Shown here piece after piece: positions 1 through 5,766 of a DNA stretch of 5,766 bases. Every line of letters starts with the position of its first letter. Position 1 is the first letter of the stretch. The notes beneath the pieces are model-generated. The model ran no database searches, was not told where the DNA came from, and was given only the letters and a program-made list of their open reading frames with translations. The stretch is from Patescibacteria group bacterium (GTDB lineage Bacteria > Patescibacteriota > Dojkabacteria > SC72 > T1SED10-24): NCBI GenBank assembly GCA_007136035.1, contig SLHS01000007.1, positions 1-5,766 of the forward strand, written 5' to 3'. The position numbers were made by a program, and so were the translations under genes.

Positions 1-785
1 TCATCACTTTTTTCTCCTATTTTTTCACTTTTTAAAACTATACTAGGGGCAATGTTTATCCAAGAGAGCATTTTTTGCGATATTTTTTCAAATATTATGA
101 GGACAGGGGAAGAAATCATTTTTTTCAAAAATTTTATTCTAAAAAAAGAGCAATTTGTACTTTTGATAATTTTAAAATCATTTTTTTGTAATAATTTTGT
201 TATATATTTTGGATGATAATTCAAGAATGTGGTTTGTTTACCATCTTTCACTCCTTCAAAATGTCCTTTGGTTGGTTGTTGGTATGGTTTGGTAGAAAAG
301 TTTTCGAATTCAAATTTTAAAAGCCACTTAATTTTAGCTTTAAGGTGTAATTTGTTTGCATATTCGAGTATAAATAGTCCTTTACTCTTTGTAACTCTCT
401 TTATTTCTTTAAAGAGCCTTTCCTGTTCTTCTATATGATGGAGTGTTCTAACCATCAATGAACCATCCAGGCAGTTTTTCTTTAAAGGCATGTAATATGC
501 ATTTGCTGCTATTAAGCGGGTTTTGGGGTGTTTTGAAAGTATTGTGTCCTTGTTTTTTCTTAAAGTCTCCAGAGAATAGTCTAATATTATAGGGGTTTCA
601 TTGATGAAACTGTAGGCCGGTAGATTTCGACCAAAGGAGCCACCAATATCTAAAAAAAACTTTCCTTTGAAACCTTTCAAATATCTATCTAGAACAATCC
701 TCTCCGCTCTGTCCTCGTATTCTCTTCCCTTCCAATATTTTCTGTAATCATAATTAAATTCATCGTAGTCTGATATCTTTGTCAT
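1..785 (-). CDS. Class I SAM-dependent methyltransferase, 3' end cut by the window edge
   Basis: Reading the minus strand from the ATG at 785-783 gives 261 residues with no stop before the window ends, so the C-terminus is missing. The visible part has a Rossmann methyltransferase core of the Methyltransf_11/UbiE type. SAM-binding motif I is FLDIGGSFGR (residues 44-53), the acidic residue after strand 2 is in ILDYS (D69), and a motif-IV-like segment RTLHHIEE (113-120) is followed by SKGLFILEYANK (134-145). The N-terminus YDEFNYDYRKYWKGREYE (7-24) is a short lead-in of aromatic and charged residues. The last 60 visible residues are basic and hydrophobic. The substrate cannot be read from sequence: small molecule, lipid, sugar or macromolecule are all possible. 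The gene starts 17 bases after the dnaG stop, so co-transcription is likely. No Shine-Dalgarno sequence precedes the ATG. The fold is secure; the function is not. Confidence 0.88.
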   Translation of the reverse strand, partial: MTKISDYDEFNYDYRKYWKGREYEDRAERIVLDRYLKGFKGKFFLDIGGSFGRNLPAYSFINETPIILDYSLETLRKNKDTILSKHPKTRLIAANAYYMPLKKNCLDGSLMVRTLHHIEEQERLFKEIKRVTKSKGLFILEYANKLHLKAKIKWLLKFEFENFSTKPYQQPTKGHFEGVKDGKQTTFLNYHPKYITKLLQKNDFKIIKSTNCSFFRIKFLKKMISSPVLIIFEKISQKMLSWINIAPSIVLKSEKIGEKSD

Positions 786-802
786 TTGTTTTACTAAAAA
801 AT

Positions 803-2509
803 TTATTTTTCTGTTTGAAGTTTTTTTAAGCGAAGGATTTCGTGTTCTATTTGTTCAGCTTTTGACTTATTTTTCTCCTGAATCGCGATATTTTCTTTAA
901 TCCTCAATTGCTTAATAATTTTTTCAATATTTTCTTTTTTGATATTTTCGTAGGTATTTAAAAGATACTTATCTTTTTTAGAAATATCAATATCAAGTCT
1001 AGAACTTTCAAAAATAGCTTGGTTTAAGAGTTCGTTGTTAGAAAAAGTTTTGGTTAATACTTTTTCATCCAATTTTTCCATATTTTGAATATATTCCAAC
1101 ATGTGTTTGATATCCTTATTTAAAAAATATTTTGTTTCTATTTTTTTCAAAAAAACTATTTCTTCAAAATGAAGTATTAAAGAAAGGAAGAAAACTTCTT
1201 TTTCGAGCTTTTCTACTCTTTTAGCTTTTTGTTGGACTTGTGAATTATTTAAAGCACCTTCTTTTTTAAAGAAAAAATCTTTTTTAATAGTAGTTATTTT
1301 TTCTGCTTGTTTTAAGAAGAACTCGTAGGATTTTTTATCTTTGACATAGCTGAGTAAATATGAAATGTAAGAGATAATTTCTTTATAATCGCTATAATTA
1401 TTTATATCTTTATCTTCAAGTTTTTTGAAAATCAATTGAGAAAAAAGATCTTTTTTGTTTTTAACAATATCTTCTATTTTTTTACTATCTTTTTGCATTA
1501 ATTCGTCAAGATCTTCGTAAGGAGCTAAAGTATTCGTATAGAGGTTTAAATCCAATTCTATTCCTAGGGTGAAATATCTTTCAAGGGCATTTTGTCCTGC
1601 TTCGTCGTTATCCATAAGTAGGAGTAAATTTTTTGAAAACCTGGTAAGCAGTTTTAATTGTTCTTGTGCTATAGCTGTACCTAGTGGAGCTACGATATTT
1701 TTTGTTCCTTCTTGATGAGCTGAAATAGCATCTGTGGTTCCTTCACAAATGATGCAAATATCTAATTCTCTGATGTATGTTTTAGCTTGGAAAAGTCCGT
1801 AAAGAAGCTTGCTTTTTTTAAAAAGATTCGTCTCGGGAGTGTGAAGATATTTGGGACCATATTTTGAGTTTTCTAAGATTCTGCCAGTAAATCCAACAAC
1901 CTTTCCTTGTGTGTTATGTATTGGGAAAATAATCCTTTTAAAAAATCGATCTTTGAGATTTCCATCTTTTTCAGAAAAGAGACCACTTGAAAGCAATTCT
2001 GTTTTTGAAAATGAGCCTTTTGTTTTTATATGCTCTAAAAGTTTAGTCCCTCCTACAGCGTATCCTATTATGAAATTTTTAACGACTTCATTATTAAATT
2101 TTCTTTTATTAAAAACATAGTTTCTAGCATTAGTGTTTATTAAAAGTTCTTTATTGTAGAATTCTGTAGCTATGTTATTTATTTCAAATATTTTGGCAAA
2201 AGTTTGGTTAAAAGAATCACTTTTTTTAAGTTCAACTCCAGCTTCTCTTGCGAGTTTTTCTAAAACATCTACAAAGTCTAGGTGTTCTGTTTTTTCAACA
2301 AAGTTAAAAATATCCCCACTTTCACCACATCCAAAACACTTATATCTTTGTATCGATGGGCTTACTATGAAAGAAGGGGTTTTTTCACTATGGAAAGGAC
2401 AAAGTCCGACAAAATTTTTACCCGCTTTTTTGAGCTTTAACTGCCTTTCAACAATTGGGACTATATCCAATCGGTTTTTAATTTCCTCTATGTGTTCTCT
2501 GTCGTTCAT
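803..2509 (-). CDS. dnaG: DNA primase DnaG
   Basis: This 568-residue protein makes the RNA primers for Okazaki fragments and works at the fork with the replicative helicase. Its length is close to E. coli DnaG (581). The N-terminal CHC2 zinc-binding domain has ligands C37, H40, C58 and C61. The primase core follows, with FKRIIFPIHNTQGKVVGFTGR (190-210) and YGPKYLHTPET (217-227), both close to family consensus. The TOPRIM domain (about 250-335) has the metal-binding glutamate in CEGTTD (E256) and the acidic pair in LLLMDNDEAG (D300, D302). The usual EGYMD or EGFAD motif reads EGTTD here, but the acidic residues remain. The C-terminal 200 residues are Lys/Glu-rich, helical in character and poorly conserved, as expected for the helicase-binding region. 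The ATG at 2509 is the only start: in-frame reading upstream reaches the TAG of the rodZ-like gene without another start codon. No Shine-Dalgarno is present, and a promoter-like element lies directly upstream. Confidence 0.97.
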   Translation of the reverse strand: MNDREHIEEIKNRLDIVPIVERQLKLKKAGKNFVGLCPFHSEKTPSFIVSPSIQRYKCFGCGESGDIFNFVEKTEHLDFVDVLEKLAREAGVELKKSDSFNQTFAKIFEINNIATEFYNKELLINTNARNYVFNKRKFNNEVVKNFIIGYAVGGTKLLEHIKTKGSFSKTELLSSGLFSEKDGNLKDRFFKRIIFPIHNTQGKVVGFTGRILENSKYGPKYLHTPETNLFKKSKLLYGLFQAKTYIRELDICIICEGTTDAISAHQEGTKNIVAPLGTAIAQEQLKLLTRFSKNLLLLMDNDEAGQNALERYFTLGIELDLNLYTNTLAPYEDLDELMQKDSKKIEDIVKNKKDLFSQLIFKKLEDKDINNYSDYKEIISYISYLLSYVKDKKSYEFFLKQAEKITTIKKDFFFKKEGALNNSQVQQKAKRVEKLEKEVFFLSLILHFEEIVFLKKIETKYFLNKDIKHMLEYIQNMEKLDEKVLTKTFSNNELLNQAIFESSRLDIDISKKDKYLLNTYENIKKENIEKIIKQLRIKENIAIQEKNKSKAEQIEHEILRLKKLQTEK

Positions 2510-2515
2510 TGGGTA

Positions 2516-2544
2516 ATTATATGTTTTTTTTGCCTTGGGGTCTA
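2516..2544 (-). promoter_or_regulatory. Candidate sigma-70-type promoter for dnaG, predicted leaderless
   Basis: On the minus strand the gap between the rodZ-like gene and dnaG contains TAGACC (2544-2539, four of six matches to TTGACA), a 17-base spacer and a perfect TATAAT (2521-2516). Six bases, TACCCA, then separate the -10 box from the dnaG ATG. A start point 7 bases after the -10 box would be the A of that ATG, giving an mRNA with no 5' leader, which agrees with the missing Shine-Dalgarno. In such an AT-rich sequence a TATAAT can arise by chance, so this rests on the spacing, not on the box alone. Confidence 0.5.
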
Positions 2545-2548
2545 GGAA

Positions 2549-3532
2549 CTATTGACATTCTAATTCGTCTTCTACTATTTCACAACGAATTTCAAAAGTT
2601 TCTGAGGAAAGTCCTCTTTGTTCTCCGTTGATCTCAACTTCTACATTTTGAAGTATGCTTGTATTTACTGAAACATTTCTATTTGCTTGGAAATCATTTT
2701 CATATCCTGGTTGTAATACTTGAGCGAGAATGAGTTGGTCATCTACAATTACTTCAACCCAGGTAGGGTTATTTTTAACTTTAACATTTAAAGTGACTTT
2801 ATCTATTTTCTTTTCTTCCTCTTCTTCTGGTTCTATTTCTTCCTCTGGGGGCTCATAGGTTATGTAGAGAATCTCTATTGTTTCTCTTGCGGGATTTCTA
2901 GCGCTAGTAGCCCTTAGTGTAATGGTGTTATCTCCCAGTTTCATAGAAACGTTTGTTGCAAACTCACCATTTGTATTAACAGGAATCTTTGAGTTGCCAA
3001 TTTCTAATATGGCGTCATCATCCGTTATACCTTTAATCTCTACTATTTCTTCTTGAACTACAATATTATTTTTTGGTTCGATAATTTTTAACTCTGGAGG
3101 GTTTTGGAAATCGCTGAATTGTGTATATAGGTAGGCTAAAGTACTGATTAAAAGTAGTAGCGGAATTAATAAATAAAAATATTTCCAAGGAAGAGCTTTC
3201 CTTTCTTCCTTTTTTGGAGTATATATCTTGTGTTTTTCCTTTTTTTCTCCAAAGTCTCTTCGATAAATAGCCAGGATTTTTTCTGGATTTAGGTTTAAAT
3301 ATTGAGAATAAATTTGTATAAATCCCTTTGTGCCAACAGGAGAGTCGAAAATTTGGAAATTGTTTTCTTCTAAAGCCTTTAATTTCTTTTTTTCTATTTT
3401 AGTATCTAAAGAAATTGTTTGAAGGTCTTTTTTTTGTCTGATTCTTTCTTTCTTTAATGTGTCTCCCATAGTTTCCATTTTTTTTCCCAGAGAGATCCTA
3501 GAGTTTTGTATCGGCTTTATCCTGTTATTCAT
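2549..3532 (-). CDS. RodZ-like membrane protein: HTH, one membrane helix, Ig-like segment, DUF4115-type C-terminus
   Basis: This is a 327-residue single-pass membrane protein with the RodZ layout; RodZ links the MreB cytoskeleton to the cell-wall elongation machinery. The cytoplasmic N-terminus is an HTH_25-type helix-turn-helix (about 22-93): GDTLKKERIRQKKDLQTISL, then KALEENNFQIFDSPVGTKGF and a YLNLNPEKILAIYRRDF end, the usual RodZ pattern. A basic stretch leads to the membrane helix (about 116-139, FYLLIPLLLLISTLAYLY). Outside lies an Ig/bacterial-cadherin-like beta segment (about 146-226), a Glu/Pro-rich linker (about 227-242) and a DUF4115-like domain (about 245-315: TWVEVIVDDQ, LQPGYENDF, VEVEINGEQRG). 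Two cysteines (317, 326) are near the C-terminus. The start at 3532 is preferred: AGAGG lies 6 bases upstream and the ATG overlaps the ftsK stop. A longer frame begins at 3556 without such a site; ATG 3478 is a shorter alternative directly before the HTH. Whether MreB occurs in this organism is not visible here. Confidence 0.88.
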   Translation of the reverse strand: MNNRIKPIQNSRISLGKKMETMGDTLKKERIRQKKDLQTISLDTKIEKKKLKALEENNFQIFDSPVGTKGFIQIYSQYLNLNPEKILAIYRRDFGEKKEKHKIYTPKKEERKALPWKYFYLLIPLLLLISTLAYLYTQFSDFQNPPELKIIEPKNNIVVQEEIVEIKGITDDDAILEIGNSKIPVNTNGEFATNVSMKLGDNTITLRATSARNPARETIEILYITYEPPEEEIEPEEEEEKKIDKVTLNVKVKNNPTWVEVIVDDQLILAQVLQPGYENDFQANRNVSVNTSILQNVEVEINGEQRGLSSETFEIRCEIVEDELECQ

Positions 3533-5666
3533 CTTTTTCCTCTTCTGATGAATCAAAAAATTGGTCAGGGCTAGTTATTAATACTTTTCTTGGAGAACTG
3601 CCATCCTGAGGTCCTAGTACTCCAGCTTCCTCAAGATCATCAATTAAACTTGCTGCCCTGTTATATCCTATACGTAATTTTCTTTGAAGTAGAGAAGCAG
3701 AGCCTTTTTGTGCATTTACTACAACGTTTAAAGCGTCCTGGAAGAGTTGATCTTTAGAATGGCTTTTTTCTCCAGATGGGGTGATCTCGTTTTCTACTGG
3801 TTTTGTAATATCATCCAAAAACTCTATTTCTTTACCGGCTTGGTCTTTTACGAAATTGATAACGTTTTCAATGTCTGGAGTATCTGTAAAAGCTCCTTGT
3901 ATCCTTATAGGTCGGGGGCTTGCTGGAGATTTAAAGAGCATGTCACCCCTACCTATTAATGTTTCTGCTCCCATTTGGTCAATAACTACTCTTGAATCTA
4001 TGGATGTGGTTACACTGAAAGCCATTCTTCCGGGTACATTTGCCTTGATTAAACCCGTTATTACATTAACAGATGGTCTTTGAGTTGCAAGAATCAGATG
4101 TATTCCTACTGCTCTAGACATTTGTGCTAATCTTACAATTTTTGATTCAACGTCAACACCTGTGGAAAGCATTAGGTCAGCCATTTCGTCGATGACGATG
4201 ATAATATATGGCATACTTTCTGCACCTTCTCTAGCATGGTATTCTGTAATTTTCTTTAGCTTTGCTTGTTTTAAAATTCTGTATCTCCTATTCATTTCTT
4301 GTACTGTCCATTGCAATGCATTGTTTAAAAGCTCCATATCAACGATGACAGGTGTATAGAGATGGGGTATTTCGTTGTAAAGCGACATTTCTACCATTTT
4401 GGGATCGACTAGGATAAATTTTAGCTCATCTGGAGATTTAGTCATGAGAAGTCCTAGTATAATTGAATTTATACCAACAGATTTACCAGTACCAGTAGCT
4501 CCAGCGACTAAGAGATGTGGTAAATCGATAAGGTCCCTTATTTCTGTCTTCCCTGCAACATTTTTCCCAAGTAAAAGTGGTAATTCATATGGTTTTTCTG
4601 AATTCGTTAATTCTGAAACCATCTCCTTTACATAAACAAAATTTGGTGTTGGGTTTGGAATTTCAATACCAATGAGTGAGGTTCCTGGGATTGGAGCCTC
4701 TACTCTGACAGAAGATGCTGGTGCTGCTAGGGCTAAAGCAAGGTCGTTTGTTAGGGTCTTTACTTTTGCTACCTTGGTCCCCACAGTTATACTTAATGCG
4801 TATTGTACTACGGTGGGTCCAATTGAAATGTTAGTTACTCTAGAGCTAACATTGAAACTCTCTAGGGTTTTTTCAATTATTGAAGCATTTCGTTCATGTA
4901 TCTTAGTATCTTGTTTTTGTTTTACAGGATTTTGTAGTAATGAAAGAGGTGGGAATTTCCAGTTGCTGAATTGGGGTTCTAACTCTTTTTTACTATCTTT
5001 GGGTTCTTTTGATATTTCTTCTGTTGAAATTGGTGTCTCGACATATTTCCCACCATCAGGTACAGGAACATCCTCAGTAACAGTCTCATTTATATCTTCA
5101 TCTCCATTAAATTGAATTTGTCCTTCTTGGTTATTTTTTTCATAATTTTCATCGTCGTCTACATCCTCAAAAAGTCTTGTGAACACGCCAGTTATCTTCT
5201 CTAGCCTTATGCCTGTAAAGAGAGAAATGCCAACAGCATACATAATTATTAAAAATGCAAACTCTATTGGTTTACTCAAAATTTCTACTAATTGAAAATG
5301 TATTTCAGCTCCAATTCTACCTCCAGCGATATAGTTTTCGGAATATACGTAATCTTCTGGAAGCCAAAAGGAAAGAAATATTGTCGAAGTAATAGAAAGT
5401 ATTATTAAGCCAGCAAGTATTTTGTTCCCATTTTTAATATCTAAATCCCAAATAAGTATTGTTGCTAAATAACACATAGTTATGCCCCAAAGTATTGATG
5501 CATAGCCAAAAAATTGCAATATATATTCGAGTAGTGTCCCACTTAAAAATGGAGATGATAGTGTAGCGATGCCAAGAAGTAGTAAAACAAGACCAAAAAA
5601 AATCTTTGTTTCATTACTCTTTATCGTTATTTCCTCTTTTTTCTTTTTTCTACCTCTTTTTGCCAA
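3525..5666 (-). CDS. ftsK: DNA translocase FtsK/SpoIIIE
   Basis: This 713-residue septal motor pumps chromosomal DNA by ATP hydrolysis and clears or resolves sister chromosomes at division. The N-terminus is Lys/Arg-rich, followed by four membrane helices (about 22-41, 48-73, 83-102, 133-152), the usual FtsK anchor. An acidic, low-complexity linker runs to about 235, far shorter than the E. coli linker (that protein has 1329 residues) and nearer SpoIIIE (787). The motor (about 260-610) has Walker A GATGTGKS (389-396), FILVDPKMVEMSLY (417-430), Walker B IIIVIDEMADL (488-498) and LATQRPSVNVITGLIKANVP (526-545). The C-terminal gamma winged-helix domain (about 636-697), with ASLLQRKLRIGYNRAA (657-672), reads oriented DNA motifs (KOPS/SRS-type) in the family. 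The start codon is TTG: a TAA lies nine codons upstream in frame with no ATG or GTG between. No Shine-Dalgarno is visible. It is the first gene of the cluster here. Confidence 0.97.
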   Translation of the reverse strand: MAKRGRKKKKEEITIKSNETKIFFGLVLLLLGIATLSSPFLSGTLLEYILQFFGYASILWGITMCYLATILIWDLDIKNGNKILAGLIILSITSTIFLSFWLPEDYVYSENYIAGGRIGAEIHFQLVEILSKPIEFAFLIIMYAVGISLFTGIRLEKITGVFTRLFEDVDDDENYEKNNQEGQIQFNGDEDINETVTEDVPVPDGGKYVETPISTEEISKEPKDSKKELEPQFSNWKFPPLSLLQNPVKQKQDTKIHERNASIIEKTLESFNVSSRVTNISIGPTVVQYALSITVGTKVAKVKTLTNDLALALAAPASSVRVEAPIPGTSLIGIEIPNPTPNFVYVKEMVSELTNSEKPYELPLLLGKNVAGKTEIRDLIDLPHLLVAGATGTGKSVGINSIILGLLMTKSPDELKFILVDPKMVEMSLYNEIPHLYTPVIVDMELLNNALQWTVQEMNRRYRILKQAKLKKITEYHAREGAESMPYIIIVIDEMADLMLSTGVDVESKIVRLAQMSRAVGIHLILATQRPSVNVITGLIKANVPGRMAFSVTTSIDSRVVIDQMGAETLIGRGDMLFKSPASPRPIRIQGAFTDTPDIENVINFVKDQAGKEIEFLDDITKPVENEITPSGEKSHSKDQLFQDALNVVVNAQKGSASLLQRKLRIGYNRAASLIDDLEEAGVLGPQDGSSPRKVLITSPDQFFDSSEEEKDE
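3539..3543 (-). promoter_or_regulatory. Shine-Dalgarno site for the rodZ-like gene, inside the end of ftsK
   Basis: The minus strand reads AGAGG, then AAAAAG, then ATG (3532-3530). This is the only clear Shine-Dalgarno match before any gene start in the window. It lies within the last codons of ftsK (SSEEEKDE), so ribosomes finishing FtsK terminate 8 bases into the next gene. It decides the start at 3532 over the one at 3556. Confidence 0.75.
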
Positions 5667-5713
5667 TTGGAATAACTTTTTTAAGATTATTTATTGCTTT
5701 TTCTATAGAGTGT

Positions 5714-5727
5714 ATTATAATATACCA
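5714..5727 (-). promoter_or_regulatory. Candidate promoter -10 region for ftsK
   Basis: The minus strand carries TGG followed by TATATT (5724-5719), an extended -10 arrangement (TGn plus hexamer), and a perfect TATAAT (5719-5714) that overlaps it by one base. Either would start transcription about 40 to 50 bases before the TTG of ftsK. No good TTGACA-like box lies 16-18 bases upstream of either; that position is taken up by an inverted repeat. This is the most likely start of the ftsK-rodZ-dnaG transcript if no gene upstream reads through. Confidence 0.55.
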
Positions 5728-5735
5728 TATTGATT

Positions 5736-5756
5736 GATATTTCTATATGAAATATC
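5736..5756. repeat. Perfect 8-bp inverted repeat, possible operator upstream of ftsK
   Basis: GATATTTC (5736-5743) and GAAATATC (5749-5756) are exact reverse complements separated by the 5 bases TATAT. The inner arm covers the -35 position of the candidate ftsK promoter. Neither strand has a run of T directly after the second arm and the stem is almost all A/T, so it does not look like an intrinsic terminator. A dimeric repressor or activator site is the simplest reading, but chance symmetry in AT-rich DNA cannot be excluded. Confidence 0.45.
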
Positions 5757-5766
5757 ACAGAAAAAA

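Noticed and set aside
229..438. Plus-strand open frame of 69 codons
   Set aside because: It is the complement of the methyltransferase, which has recognisable motifs on the minus strand; the plus-strand product has no family features.
786..802. Possible promoter between dnaG and the methyltransferase (TTTAGT, 7 bases before the ATG)
   Set aside because: Only four of six matches in a very AT-rich gap and no supporting -35 box; read-through from dnaG is simpler.
2172..2516. Plus-strand open frame of 114 codons opposite the dnaG start
   Set aside because: It lies opposite the strongly conserved zinc-finger domain of DnaG and shows no motif of its own.
2532..2547. Possible terminator hairpin between the rodZ-like gene and dnaG (CCT and AGG arms)
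   Set aside because: Only three base pairs form, and no T run follows on the minus strand; the tract after it is A-rich.
3533..3556. Longer start for the rodZ-like gene (ATG at 3556)
   Set aside because: No Shine-Dalgarno lies before it, whereas AGAGG lies 6 bases before the ATG at 3532; the added eight residues are basic and unrelated to the HTH domain.
4672..5115. Plus-strand open frame of 147 codons, the longest antisense frame
   Set aside because: It is antisense to the ftsK linker and early motor; the Ser/Thr/Val-rich product reflects complementary codons, with no Shine-Dalgarno or domain.
1..5766. A new defence, mobile or biosynthetic system
   Set aside because: All four genes belong to known families, three of them core chromosome or cell-shape functions, and no transposase, integrase, repeat array or toxin-antitoxin pair is visible.

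Overview
The window is AT-rich and every credible gene lies on the minus strand. Transcription order, right to left, is: an upstream regulatory stretch (about 5667-5766), an FtsK/SpoIIIE DNA translocase, a RodZ-like membrane HTH protein, the DnaG primase, and a class I SAM-dependent methyltransferase that leaves the window at position 1. The plus-strand open frames are shadows of these genes. No RNA gene, CRISPR array, insertion sequence, integrase or prophage gene is visible, and no stretch over 300 bases lacks a gene.

The organism is a bacterium with low G+C and Lys/Glu/Asn/Ile-rich proteins. Stops are TAA and TAG, and no in-frame UGA is needed, so the standard bacterial code fits. FtsK is close to the short SpoIIIE-type length, and the RodZ-like protein carries an extra Ig-like segment outside the membrane. 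These traits, and dnaG without an rpoD gene next to it, would suit a member of the Candidate Phyla Radiation (for example the Dojkabacteria/Microgenomates part). That placement is an inference from style and memory, not a demonstrated assignment.

The four genes are tightly packed: ftsK and the rodZ-like gene overlap by 8 bases, the rodZ-like gene and dnaG are 39 bases apart, and dnaG and the methyltransferase are 17 bases apart. The first three link chromosome translocation at the septum, cell shape and replication priming, so this is a core chromosome-and-division cluster. The methyltransferase is a probable passenger of unknown substrate.

The least ordinary signals are in the spacers. A perfect 8-bp inverted repeat sits where the -35 region of the ftsK promoter should be. 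The 39-base gap before dnaG fits a sigma-70-type promoter whose predicted start point falls on the dnaG ATG, which would give a leaderless mRNA. Apart from these the window looks like conserved housekeeping sequence. I found no convincing sign of a new defence, mobile or biosynthetic system.
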